Source of the DNA: Deltaproteobacteria bacterium
GTDB taxonomy: Bacteria > Desulfobacterota > Desulfobacteria > Desulfobacterales > JAUVGT01
Direction: 5' to 3'
Length of the DNA stretch: 9,369 bases
Assembly: GCA_030593645.1 (NCBI GenBank)
Contig: JAUVGT010000187.1
Location: 1-9,369, forward strand
Within the stretch, counting starts at the first letter, position 1, and each line of letters begins with the position of its first letter. The notes under the pieces were generated by a model, which had not been told where the DNA came from, searched no databases, and saw only the letters and a list, made by a program, of their open reading frames with translations. Of this stretch, positions 1-7,481 are shown one piece after another. Both the position numbers and the translations under genes were made by a program.

Positions 1-1
1 C

Positions 2-715
2 AAAAGGAAGAGGAAGAAAACCAAATTTAGAAACAATAAAAAAATGGATGATATGCTACATGCTGTCTATAGTGATATTAGTTGTGATGAAGTAGAATTT
101 GTTAATGCCTTTGGGGATGCAATTGATGCTGATATATCTAATATTGTAATAACAAATAGTAGATTTAATAACTCTAAAAATGATGCCATTGATCTGATGA
201 CGTCAAAATGTTTTTTATATAAAAATGAAATACTAAATTCTGGAGATAAAGGTATATCCATTGGAGAAAGATCTGAACTAATTGCGGTGAATAACAAAAT
301 TATAGGTAATAAAATCGGCGTACAATGTAAAGATTCATCATTTGCGATAATATATAATGCATTATTAAAGAATAATGAAATGGCAGTGGATTCAATCAAG
401 AAAAACTGGAGATACGGAAACGGCGGAACAATAAATATATACAAATCAATATTTTTATTTAATAAAAAAAAGATAACCGCCGGTGTAAAGTCAAAAATAA
501 ATATCTATGATTCATATATCGAATATAATACCAAAAACAGTAATAAAATAAAGATTATTAACTGCGATATTAGGCGGTTAAAAGAACCAAAAGAAGAAAA
601 ATATACTATAGATACTAAAGATCATCTATATATTCAAAAGTATATAGATTATAGAAATGAAAACGTTAGAGGAACCTTCGATGAAGATATCAATACCGAA
701 GCTGAAATTTTATAG
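2..715 (+). CDS. Right-handed parallel beta-helix repeat protein, C-terminal part (5' end outside window)
   Basis: The reading frame is open to the left edge, so the first ATG inside the window (44) is probably internal and the gene begins upstream. From about residue 20 of the visible part the protein is a series of short Asn/Ile/Asp-rich rungs of about 20-24 residues (DISNIVITNSRFNNSKNDAID, then GDKGISIGE, then NKIIGNKIGV), the pattern of right-handed parallel beta-helix proteins. The motifs MLHAVYSD, DAIDLMTS, GDKGISIGE and KNWRYGNGG recall beta-helix proteins encoded next to CotH-kinase, VTC and DUF4956 genes; that resemblance is from memory. The charged tail after about residue 180 lies outside the helix. 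The last 35 bases overlap the VTC gene, which suggests translational coupling. Whether it binds carbohydrate or acts as a surface scaffold cannot be told, and a missing N-terminal CotH-like or signal region cannot be excluded. The gene is very AT-rich. Confidence 0.75.
   Translation, partial: KRKRKKTKFRNNKKMDDMLHAVYSDISCDEVEFVNAFGDAIDADISNIVITNSRFNNSKNDAIDLMTSKCFLYKNEILNSGDKGISIGERSELIAVNNKIIGNKIGVQCKDSSFAIIYNALLKNNEMAVDSIKKNWRYGNGGTINIYKSIFLFNKKKITAGVKSKINIYDSYIEYNTKNSNKIKIINCDIRRLKEPKEEKYTIDTKDHLYIQKYIDYRNENVRGTFDEDINTEAEIL
668..673 (+). promoter_or_regulatory. Ribosome binding site AGAGGA that decides the VTC gene start
   Basis: AGAGGA lies 7 bases before the ATG at 681. The in-frame ATG at 657, eight codons earlier, has no purine-rich site before it. 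The site lies inside the end of the beta-helix gene, so both genes are probably translated from one message. Confidence 0.6.
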
Positions 716-1436
716 ATATGAATTTAAATACATACTAGAAAATAAATTAAGAAAAGAAATAGAAAATGAACTCACAAATTTCATGGATTTAGATCCATTT
801 GTAAAGGAACTACCCGGAAAAAAATATTTTGTAAGAAGTTTATATTTTGATGACCCATATTATTCATTTTATTATGAAAAGATCGACGGTATGTTACACA
901 GGGAGAAATTTCGTATTCGGACATATTCAAAACAAAAAGTAATAAAGAATCCAATATATTTAGAAATTAAAGGAAGGCACGATAATTTTGTATTTAAGTA
1001 TAGAGAGCCATTAAAAAAAGAATATAAGGAAATGATATTTAAAAATGAGAATAAGAAACTTTCTGAAAAAATATATATAGAAAAAAGAGAAAATTCAGTA
1101 TTTGATAAATATATATATGATACATTCAAAAAAAAAATTAAACCAGTTATGTTAGTTGATTATTACAGAAGACCATATATTAGTAAGTATGACTATGAAT
1201 TTAGAGTAACTTTGGATGAAAAATTATGCGGTACCAAAACAAAAAGCCTTTTTCCTGAAAATGAATTACATAAAAGAAAATTATTGTGGGGTTACACAAT
1301 CCTTGAGATAAAATTTGCTAAGCATATCCCGGTTTGGTTTCACAAGATAATAAAAACATATGAACTGACACGACTATCAGTATCAAAATACTGCCTTGGA
1401 ATGGAAAGAAGCGGATTGGTTCAAAAATTGCAATAG
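681..1436 (+). CDS. VTC-domain protein, polyphosphate polymerase-like
   Basis: This 251-residue protein matches the VTC domain (PF09359 type), the catalytic fold of eukaryotic Vtc4, which makes polyphosphate from ATP inside a triphosphate tunnel. With the start at 681, visible family motifs in order are YRYEFKY (11-17), VRSLYFDD (51-58), KFRIRTY (76-82), YLEIKGR (93-99), PVMLVDYYRR (155-164), FRVTLDEKL (174-182), ILEIKF (207-212) and RLSVSKY (231-237). The alternating charged residues E-x-K, R-x-R and E-x-K are those expected to line the tunnel and bind phosphate and metal. The length is usual for a stand-alone bacterial VTC domain, with no SPX domain and no membrane segment, so it is probably cytosolic. 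An in-frame ATG at 657 would add eight residues but lacks a ribosome binding site. It sits between the beta-helix and DUF4956 genes, overlapping the first. Polymerase activity is inferred from the family; some bacterial members may have other substrates. Confidence 0.88.
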   Translation: MKISIPKLKFYRYEFKYILENKLRKEIENELTNFMDLDPFVKELPGKKYFVRSLYFDDPYYSFYYEKIDGMLHREKFRIRTYSKQKVIKNPIYLEIKGRHDNFVFKYREPLKKEYKEMIFKNENKKLSEKIYIEKRENSVFDKYIYDTFKKKIKPVMLVDYYRRPYISKYDYEFRVTLDEKLCGTKTKSLFPENELHKRKLLWGYTILEIKFAKHIPVWFHKIIKTYELTRLSVSKYCLGMERSGLVQKLQ

Positions 1437-1451
1437 GAGGAGAATGATATT

Positions 1452-2138
1452 ATGGATGCAGAAGTAATTAATAAGTTAATTGATACCGCATATATATACA
1501 CACCTGCCAATGCTGTGGTTAATATAGTGCTGGCTTTTATACTTGGAATGATAATATCGTATATTTATAGAGTAACTCATAGGAGTATGTCTTATTCTCA
1601 ATCATTTGTTCTAACAATTATATATGTAACAGTTATTACTTCAAGTGTAATAATGATAATTGGAAATAGTCTGGCAAGAGCGTTTGCGTTAGTTGGAGCC
1701 TTAAGTATCATACGATTTAGAACAGTTGTGAAAGATACTAAAGATACTGCGTTTATATTTTTGGGTTTAGCTGTTGGAATGGCAACTGGTACAAATAACT
1801 ATTTTTTATCGATATTTACAACCCTATTTCTATGTATTGTTATTTTTGTACTATATAAATTAAAATATGGAATTTTAGGCGGTAGTGAATTTATCTTAAG
1901 GTTTTATATGGACAGAAATAAAAATGAGAATGAATTTTTACCAATATTAAAAAGGATGTCCAAATCACTAAATTTGCTGCATATGGAACCTACTGGAGAT
2001 GATGAAACTATATTTTTAACATATGACATATCATTGAAAGGTGAAATAGAGGCAAAGGAAATAATTAGAGAGATGTCAAAAATTGAAGGTATAACAGAGA
2101 TTGTGTTGGTGTCATCAAAAAGTGATATTGATTATTAA
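1452..2138 (+). CDS. DUF4956 domain membrane protein
   Basis: This 228-residue protein has an N-terminal membrane part and a soluble C-terminal part. Hydrophobic segments lie at about 22-40, 52-70, 76-88, 100-115 and 117-136. The block ALVGALSIIRFRTVVKDTKD (79-98), followed by FIFLGLAVGMATG, is the hallmark of DUF4956. From about 145 the protein is a soluble alpha/beta domain that ends in a run typical of a small ferredoxin-like fold (EIIREMSKIEGITEIVLV). AGGAGG at 1435-1440 overlaps the stop codon of the VTC gene and lies 11 bases before the ATG. DUF4956 genes commonly follow VTC genes, so a membrane partner of the polyphosphate-like enzyme is a reasonable guess, for example an exporter or anchor. 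No biochemical role is established that I know of. It is the last gene of the plus-strand operon. Confidence 0.88.
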   Translation: MDAEVINKLIDTAYIYTPANAVVNIVLAFILGMIISYIYRVTHRSMSYSQSFVLTIIYVTVITSSVIMIIGNSLARAFALVGALSIIRFRTVVKDTKDTAFIFLGLAVGMATGTNNYFLSIFTTLFLCIVIFVLYKLKYGILGGSEFILRFYMDRNKNENEFLPILKRMSKSLNLLHMEPTGDDETIFLTYDISLKGEIEAKEIIREMSKIEGITEIVLVSSKSDIDY

Positions 2139-2145
2139 AGATACA

Positions 2146-2166
2146 TTTTTAGAACCTTTCTAAAAA
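2146..2166. terminator. AT-rich inverted repeat, possible bidirectional terminator between convergent genes
   Basis: TTTTTAGAA (2146-2154) and TTCTAAAAA (2158-2166) pair perfectly over nine bases with a three-base loop. It starts 8 bases after the DUF4956 stop and lies before the convergent outer-membrane gene ends at 2237. The stem is weak (two G/C pairs) but carries A and T tracts on both sides, so it could act in either direction. Confidence 0.4.
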
Positions 2167-2236
2167 ATATTAATGATGTTTGGAGGTAAGATACCGGACA
2201 GTAAAAACTAAAATAAACTCATGTTTGGATATAGCC

Positions 2237-3619
2237 CTAAAAAAAATAAGTTAACTGTATGTAAATATTATTAGAGGCATGATGTTCATATTGAGTATCT
2301 GCGAGGGTAAAACCTCCGAATTCAGTTTGTGAATGACCATAGAAAAAATTCCCGCCTATAATAAATTGTAAGTCTTGTGTGATCTCCCAGACAAGTCGCG
2401 GCTGAATGATTCCTGAGGGATCAGATAGGTTGTTGATCACTGACAGATGGGCCTGCAGTAAGGGATGAAGCTCAATTCTGATTCCGGCTGCCAGGTATTT
2501 CCGGCCCAATACGAAAATATCACCACGGGAAATACGTTCAGATATGGTTGAATTAAAAATCGCATCGCTATAATCAGTATCACCCAACCCATTGTAATAA
2601 AATTCAAGAAAGCCGTAACAATTTTTTTTCCACCAGGTCCAGGAATAATCAATGTTTACCACCAGGGAGAGATAATCGTCCTGTTCACTTTTATCATCTA
2701 TGATGATTCCCACCACATCAAGACGCCAGGCCGCATTAAAAATATAACCGGCACTACCGAGACCGAATATTTTATCATTGTAATGCCGGGCAGCCATTAT
2801 ATCGAATTCATATGTATTGGCAGAAAAATGAAGTTTTCCCGCAAAGGATGATCTGGAGGATGTGGTATGCCGGTCACCGGGATCACGCCTGGGGATATAG
2901 AGTGCCTGGAAATCTCCGATATTGAGTAAAGGTAAATTGGCGGTGATCATGTCATCGCCTATTTTGTAGTCCCGTTCCACATCGGTCGGCGCAAATGGAT
3001 TGAAAAGATCCATGGGATTGAATACCAGTCCGTTACCCCATGTAATGGCCTGCCTGCCGATGCATATTGTACCCCAGTCCGGCTGCAGTGTCAGGGAAAG
3101 GCGGTCCATCCTGTGATACAATACATGATGATCGGTTTCCTGTATGGTTTTTGTAAGATCAAGAAAACGGGAATCGTCATCCATTATTAGTGGTGACATT
3201 GACGGATCGCTAAAAAAATCAGGAAAGAATTGTTTAAGTTCATTTTGAGTATCCCGCGTATCACCGCCGCTATATACAATCTCATAATGAGCGGTAATAA
3301 AAGACTGATCTGTAAGATAAGTCTTGTTTTTCAGCCGGGCATCAACACTTCTGTCATAAAAGGGCCCAGTATCTATTATTGTGTATGGAGAGTCATCATT
3401 AATCCATGATGCAGATTCTCTTAACCTAATATGGCCTCCCCATTGACTGGCGATCTCTTTATACCAGGGGAGGGTGGGGGAACTACTGTTTTCGCCGGGT
3501 GTTGATTCTGTCTGATTTGAAGTACTGGGGGAAGCCCAGATTGTTACCGGATTGATCTGGGCAAGAATTGAATTAAATAGAAAAATATAGAGCAGTATGT
3601 TTTTTATTGAAACATTCAT
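2237..3619 (-). CDS. Outer-membrane beta-barrel protein, uncharacterised
   Basis: This 460-residue protein begins with a hydrophobic stretch (residues 8-29); cleavage could fall after SILA (20) or IWAS (30). It then has a Ser/Thr/Pro-rich linker (30-50). The rest alternates hydrophobic and polar residues with many aromatics, as in transmembrane beta strands, and the protein ends NIYIQLTYFF, a typical C-terminal barrel-assembly signal with terminal Phe. A conserved-looking core is GRQAITWGNGLVFNPMDLFN (188-207) followed by PFAPTDVERDYKIGDDM, recalling large porin-like families such as DUF1302 or alginate-export-type barrels, though I cannot assign one. It lies downstream of the ABC/LolA-like genes on the same strand, separated by a hairpin and 236 bases, so it may have its own promoter. 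An outer-membrane partner for the ABC/LolA-like system is the natural inference. The upstream ribosome binding site is weak. Confidence 0.75.
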   Translation of the reverse strand: MNVSIKNILLYIFLFNSILAQINPVTIWASPSTSNQTESTPGENSSSPTLPWYKEIASQWGGHIRLRESASWINDDSPYTIIDTGPFYDRSVDARLKNKTYLTDQSFITAHYEIVYSGGDTRDTQNELKQFFPDFFSDPSMSPLIMDDDSRFLDLTKTIQETDHHVLYHRMDRLSLTLQPDWGTICIGRQAITWGNGLVFNPMDLFNPFAPTDVERDYKIGDDMITANLPLLNIGDFQALYIPRRDPGDRHTTSSRSSFAGKLHFSANTYEFDIMAARHYNDKIFGLGSAGYIFNAAWRLDVVGIIIDDKSEQDDYLSLVVNIDYSWTWWKKNCYGFLEFYYNGLGDTDYSDAIFNSTISERISRGDIFVLGRKYLAAGIRIELHPLLQAHLSVINNLSDPSGIIQPRLVWEITQDLQFIIGGNFFYGHSQTEFGGFTLADTQYEHHASNNIYIQLTYFF

Positions 3620-3735
3620 TCCATGAGCTTTTATTTATAAAAAAGTAAATATCCGGATCCAGCGAACACGTCCTTGATTACACCTTTACTGGGACTTATT
3701 AAACGTCTACAGTATAAAAGATAGTGCCTTGTTGG

Positions 3736-3780
3736 AAGTGACTAAAGATCCGCCGTCGCCAAGGTTATGGCGGACAGGTA
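3736..3780. repeat. Intergenic repeat with TCCGCC/GGCGGA hairpin
   Basis: TCCGCC (3749-3754) pairs with GGCGGA (3769-3774) around a 14-base loop; the inner sequence GTCGCCAAGGTTATGGCGGA is GC-rich in an AT-rich spacer. It is preceded by AAGTGACTAAAG (3736-3747), which also occurs at 9334-9345. This looks like a dispersed intergenic repeat and not a gene. The rest of the 3620-3735 spacer holds only a TATAAA-like box about 15-20 bases before the barrel gene, a weak promoter candidate. Confidence 0.5.
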
Positions 3781-3796
3781 ATGAATTCTATCTATT

Positions 3797-3841
3797 TTTA
3801 TTTTATCAAATAAAACCTGGCCCAATGGGCCAGATTTTTTT
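3797..3841 (-). terminator. Double hairpin ending the ABC operon; bidirectional terminator and repeat copy
   Basis: CTGGCCC (3817-3823) and GGGCCAG (3827-3833) form a perfect seven-pair stem with loop AAT. On the minus strand it is followed by TTTTATTT, 22 bases after the ATPase stop codon, so it should terminate the ABC operon. On the plus strand it is followed by seven T. Next to it TTTATTT (3797-3803) pairs with AAATAAA (3808-3814). The first 24 bases (3797-3820) recur exactly at 9260-9283. Confidence 0.75.
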
Positions 3842-3855
3842 ATGGAAAAAACATT

Positions 3856-4545
3856 TTAATTCTTTTTTACAAGATCATTATCTATCAAACCATCATGAAT
3901 CAGAACCAGCCGTCTTGCATAGTCCATGACCATTTGATCATGGGTTGAGAAGACAAAGGTTACTTTTTTTTCCACGTTCATTTTTTTCATCATTTCAAGA
4001 AGACCCTGGCCGGTTTTTGAGTCAAGGTTTGCGGTTGGCTCATCCGCCAGCACGATCGATGGATTTGAAACAATGGCCCGGGCAACCGCAACTCTTTGCT
4101 GCTGGCCGCCGGAAAGCTCGGCAGGGCGTCGGTCGTATTTATCTTTTAACCCCACATCATCAAGTATGGTTCTTGCCCGGCCTTGTCTTTCAGCAGCAGG
4201 TATGCCTTGCAGAAGCATTACGAATTCAACATTTTCAGCGGCCGAGAGCACGGGTATCAGGTTATAAGACTGAAAAACAAAACCGATGCTGTGGAGTCTT
4301 AGATTTGCCAGCTGAGACTGGTTCATCTTGTCAAATGATTGTCCATCGACGTTCACTGTCCCGGAGTCCGCATGATCCAGACCGCCGATAATGTTCAACA
4401 GGGTGGTTTTTCCGGAACCGGACGGCCCCGCCAAAGCAATGAATCCCCCCTTTTTAATATTCAGGCTGATTCCCCTAAGCGCCTGAACTTCAACTTTTCC
4501 CTGCTGATATGTTTTATTTATTTCAGTGCATTCCACGATGTTCAT
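3856..4545 (-). CDS. ABC transporter ATP-binding protein, LolD/MacB type
   Basis: A complete 229-residue nucleotide-binding subunit of the LolD/MacB (MJ0796-like) class. Visible motifs are Walker A GPSGSGKTT (40-48), Q-loop FQSYNLIP (Q92), signature LSGGQQQ (144-150), Walker B IVLADEP (164-170), D-loop NLDS (173-176) and switch His in STHD (H202). The start ATG at 4545 has GGGAG 7 bases before it. It would power the two FtsX-like permeases encoded just upstream on the same strand, in the cytoplasm at the inner membrane. Such ATPases drive mechanotransmission, moving lipoproteins, peptides or lipids out of the membrane or through the periplasm, and not classic channel transport. A 174-base spacer separates it from the permease gene. 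The operon ends with the hairpin at 3797-3833. The substrate is unknown; the LolA-like neighbour favours a lipid-linked one. Confidence 0.92.
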   Translation of the reverse strand: MNIVECTEINKTYQQGKVEVQALRGISLNIKKGGFIALAGPSGSGKTTLLNIIGGLDHADSGTVNVDGQSFDKMNQSQLANLRLHSIGFVFQSYNLIPVLSAAENVEFVMLLQGIPAAERQGRARTILDDVGLKDKYDRRPAELSGGQQQRVAVARAIVSNPSIVLADEPTANLDSKTGQGLLEMMKKMNVEKKVTFVFSTHDQMVMDYARRLVLIHDGLIDNDLVKKN

Positions 4546-4719
4546 TCTTTATCTCCCGTTAATTGACTGATGGTCATCAGGATTGTCTTATTTGTGAAGC
4601 AGACCAACAACCTTCAGACCGGAGGGTAGTGTACAATTCCATATTGATGCCCAGCCACACCTTGTTTGCTTTTGCCTTTCCCCTTAAGCGCAGCGTACCT
4701 CAAACGCAGTGATCATTTT
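4546..4719. other. Spacer between permease and ATPase genes, no gene recognised
   Basis: This 174-base spacer is long for the inside of an operon. Short open stretches exist on the minus strand, but none has a start with a good ribosome binding site and I recognise no product. No clear palindrome or promoter was seen apart from the ribosome binding site of the ATPase gene (GGGAG at 4553-4557). It may be a decayed insertion. Confidence 0.4.
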
Positions 4720-5943
4720 TTAGATATGCGCAAGCGCCTCAACAGGCGTGAACCTGGCTGCTCTGACCGCCGGATAAATACTAACTATAATTCCAAGAAC
4801 AATGACAACAAGGTTGGCAACCAAAACATCCTGAAAGAAAATATCCGGAAAAATAATGCGACTTATACCAAAATAATCAGCACCTTCAGCAAGGTAGGAC
4901 AAATCGATTCCATTCTTTGAAAGTGCATGGATACACGCGAAAGCGAGTAAATTCCCAATTGCCATTCCCATAATAAGCAGTAAGAAAGATTCATAGATCA
5001 CGGAACGTACGATCCACCAGGGTTTCATACCCAGTGCTTTTAAAAGGCCGAATTCTCTCATCCTTTCATATACTGCCATCAGCGTTGTATTTACAATGCC
5101 AAATCCCATGGCAATAAAAACAACCACAAACCAGATATACATAAACTGATCGAACATTTCCAAATACGCTGTTAATATATGGAGAAGCTCCTGCCATGTA
5201 TGGACTTCATAATCTTTCGGCGGCAAAACCTCTCTGATATCTGATGCGATTTTAGAATTATTATGATTTTCAGGAATTATTATCGATATTTCTGAGATAG
5301 TGTTCTTAAGTTTCAGCATTTTTTCTGCTGCGGACATAGTAACAAATACAAACTGTTTTTCAGTGGCTTTCATTTCAGCGGTAAATATTCCGATAATTTT
5401 AAAAGCCCTGGAAGCAATTTCCTGGTTTGTGTCCTGCGACATGAGTACCAGTTTTTTCCCGATCCGGGTTTCAAATTTTTCAAGTAGTTCCCGACCGATC
5501 ACAATTCCATGATGATCCATGCTGTCAAGATATTTACCCTGAATCCGTTCGGGACCGATAAATGATATTTTGGCTTCCTGCGCGGGATTAATTCCCACCA
5601 TGGTAACCCCGCTGTAATGTCTGGCATTATTCGCGACAGCATTGACCCTTATGCGGGCTGTCCATTGGGAACCATTGGGCAAAGTATCATTCAGAATTTT
5701 CTTTAACATGGAAGGATTTGTCATGCTGTTTTCAATGACAGGGTCATTTCGATACCCTTTATGATGGACCTGGATATCTCCGGTCAGGGTTGAAATACCA
5801 TTATCGATCATTCCTGTCATCATTCCGCGCATGAGGGCTCCCAAGAAAACCATGCTCCAGATGCCGATTACAACTGCGGTCAAAATCACTGTTGTTCGTC
5901 TCGGGTTGCGCCAGATATTTCTCCATGCAAGATGTATGTGCAT
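4720..5943 (-). CDS. ABC transporter permease, FtsX/MacB-like (LolC/LolE type), second copy
   Basis: This 407-residue inner-membrane permease has the four-helix layout of the MacB/LolCE/FtsX class: one helix at about 18-44, a large periplasmic domain (about 45-262, MacB_PCD type), then helices at about 266-292, 313-340 and 372-394. The cytosolic coupling region YERMREFGLLKALGMKP (292-308) is the typical FtsX signature. The N-terminus LAWRNIWRNPRRT and the C-terminus PVEALAHI are nearly the same as in the other permease of this operon, so the two are paralogues and probably form a heterodimer, as LolC and LolE do. The ATG at 5943 has only a weak AAAGG about 12 bases before it. A 295-base repeat-filled spacer separates it from the first permease gene, which may reduce coupling or carry an internal promoter. 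Confidence 0.9.
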   Translation of the reverse strand: MHIHLAWRNIWRNPRRTTVILTAVVIGIWSMVFLGALMRGMMTGMIDNGISTLTGDIQVHHKGYRNDPVIENSMTNPSMLKKILNDTLPNGSQWTARIRVNAVANNARHYSGVTMVGINPAQEAKISFIGPERIQGKYLDSMDHHGIVIGRELLEKFETRIGKKLVLMSQDTNQEIASRAFKIIGIFTAEMKATEKQFVFVTMSAAEKMLKLKNTISEISIIIPENHNNSKIASDIREVLPPKDYEVHTWQELLHILTAYLEMFDQFMYIWFVVVFIAMGFGIVNTTLMAVYERMREFGLLKALGMKPWWIVRSVIYESFLLLIMGMAIGNLLAFACIHALSKNGIDLSYLAEGADYFGISRIIFPDIFFQDVLVANLVVIVLGIIVSIYPAVRAARFTPVEALAHI

Positions 5944-5960
5944 ATTTAATCAAAACCTTT

Positions 5961-6065
5961 ATCACGAAAACACGAAATATGGAAAACACGAAAAAAACCA
6001 AATATTTATTTCAAGAAATTTCATTGTCCTTCTTTCGTGTTTTCATCCTTTCGTGCTTTCGTGAT
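5961..6065. repeat. Inverted CACGAAA repeat between the permease genes
   Basis: Arms 5961-5995 and 6031-6065 are inverted copies that agree at 29 of 35 positions by eye. Each arm holds three CACGAAA-like units (ATCACGAAA, CACGAAA, AACACGAAA). The loop is about 35 bases. This is a dispersed-repeat type hairpin and not coding. It sits 18 bases upstream of the second permease start and could form a long RNA hairpin in the operon message. Confidence 0.75.
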
Positions 6066-6135
6066 TATTTTTTGTTTTTATTATTTACCCGAAGGGCCGA
6101 CATACTCTTTTAAGAATTAAATATTTTATATTTGT

Positions 6136-6155
6136 TTCGAACTTCGATATTCGAA
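6136..6155. repeat. TTCGAA palindrome cluster
   Basis: TTCGAA (6136-6141) is followed by TTCGATATTCGAA (6143-6155), a perfect 5-base inverted repeat around TAT. It lies in the same spacer as the CACGAAA repeat. The remainder of this spacer up to 6238 shows no convincing gene. A short open frame across it has no family signature and looks like repeat-derived noise. Confidence 0.45.
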
Positions 6156-6238
6156 TCGGATTTATTAACAACAAAAGAACACTATTATTCATAACATTCT
6201 GTGCTGCTGAAACGCATGTTTTTCTATGACTGACTGTT

Positions 6239-7477
6239 TTACACATGCAACATTGCTTCAACCGGCTGCAGTTTTCTGATTTTGAGTGCCGGGTAAAGTG
6301 CTGCCAGGACCGTGATAAAAAATACTGCAAAAGGTCCGCTTAATGCTGATAAAAGGGACAGTTTTGGATATATCATTCCTGAAATTCCGTACTGCGCTAA
6401 TAGCTCCGAAGACCCGGACAAATCGATTCCGTGGTATTGGAAAAAAAGTGTCAGAAGGCTTCCGATAAATATTCCGGCAATAATTCCGACCATGGTCAGA
6501 CTGATGGATTCGATCAAAAGGAGCTTTGTTATCCGTCCGGGGGTGGTCCCGATGGCCATCAGTACACCGAATTCTTTTGTGCGCTCAAAAATCGCCATAA
6601 GGAACGTATTCAGAATACTGAAAGCCACTACAATAATCAAAAGCAGATAGAAAACGATACCCATGGTCAGGTCCATTTCGATACCCTGGCGCAGTCCCGG
6701 CATCAATTCTTCCCAGTCAAGGACTGTTAGAAACTCATTTTCTTTTAGTTTTTTTAACTGGCCTTGTACATTCTTTTTTATTTTTGAAATGTTCCGCAAT
6801 GAATCCCCGATTACAACCACTTCATGAACGGCGTTGTCCATTGTATAGACGTCCTGGAAAACGGTTAACGGTATTTGAATGGAGGACCTGTCAAACTCGT
6901 CGATACCGGAAGCGTATATGCCTTTAACGGATACCACCGTGGCCGCGATTGATCCGTCGCGGCCCTGGCCCATGATCGTTAGTTCATCTCCCGGCAATAC
7001 ACCCAGGTTTTTAGCAAGGAGCCTTCCCACAATGGCCTGATTTTTATCCTCCATTGATAAATAGCTTCCCTGGCGGATTGAATTCTTTATGGTTGAAACC
7101 ATTTTTTCGCGCGAGGGGTCGATCCCGATGACCATGACACCATAGGTTCTGTTTTTTGAAGAAACCAGGGAAAACGCTTTAGCCCTGTATGTATAAGATT
7201 CAACATATAAAACGTTATCAAGTATCCTGCCGGTTTCTTCTGGATTCGGAACCACCATCCTGATGTTCTGCTTCTCCTGATATTCTTTGGCCTGAATCTG
7301 AAGGTGACCCGCATGTATCTTAATTGAGGAATTGATCATTGTTTCATAACTGCCGAACTGGAAAGAAAGCATAAAAACAAGCAGCAGACAGGCAAAGGCT
7401 ATGGCTGATATCGTGATAATAGTACGCCGCGGATTTCGCCAGATGTTTCGCCATGCCATTTTGATGTCGATGGACAA
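6239..7477 (-). CDS. ABC transporter permease, FtsX/MacB-like (LolC/LolE type), first copy
   Basis: This 412-residue inner-membrane protein has one helix at about 18-42, a large periplasmic domain (about 43-268), and three more helices at about 270-296, 321-347 and 375-398, the layout of the MacB/LolCE/FtsX class. The coupling motif FERTKEFGVLMAIGTTP (297-313) follows helix 2. It starts MAWRNIWRNPRRT after six residues and ends KLQPVEAMLHV, matching its paralogue downstream. The start is a TTG at 7477: AGGAGG (7485-7490) lies 7 bases before it, whereas the ATG six codons later is too far. The gap to the stop of the LolA-like gene is only four bases, so the two are coupled. Periplasmic domains of this class bind a carrier such as LolA, which fits the LolA-like neighbour. 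Confidence 0.9.
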   Translation of the reverse strand: MSIDIKMAWRNIWRNPRRTIITISAIAFACLLLVFMLSFQFGSYETMINSSIKIHAGHLQIQAKEYQEKQNIRMVVPNPEETGRILDNVLYVESYTYRAKAFSLVSSKNRTYGVMVIGIDPSREKMVSTIKNSIRQGSYLSMEDKNQAIVGRLLAKNLGVLPGDELTIMGQGRDGSIAATVVSVKGIYASGIDEFDRSSIQIPLTVFQDVYTMDNAVHEVVVIGDSLRNISKIKKNVQGQLKKLKENEFLTVLDWEELMPGLRQGIEMDLTMGIVFYLLLIIVVAFSILNTFLMAIFERTKEFGVLMAIGTTPGRITKLLLIESISLTMVGIIAGIFIGSLLTLFFQYHGIDLSGSSELLAQYGISGMIYPKLSLLSALSGPFAVFFITVLAALYPALKIRKLQPVEAMLHV

Positions 7478-7481
7478 GTTT

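Noticed and set aside
657..680. Earlier ATG for the VTC gene adding eight residues
   Set aside because: There is no ribosome binding site before it, while the ATG at 681 has AGAGGA at 7 bases, and the extra residues do not resemble the family start.
3945..4391. Open frame of 148 codons on the plus strand opposite the ATPase gene
   Set aside because: The minus strand carries a complete ATPase with all motifs in the same place; the plus-strand product is Arg/Gln-rich and has no family signature, so it is a shadow.
4546..4719. A small gene or RNA in the spacer before the ATPase
   Set aside because: The short frames have no supported start or known motif, and no stable hairpin or riboswitch-like core could be recognised by eye.
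6085..6330. Open frame of 81 codons on the minus strand across the permease spacer
   Set aside because: It overlaps the end of the first permease gene and the TTCGAA repeat; its product has no domain and reads like translated repeat sequence.
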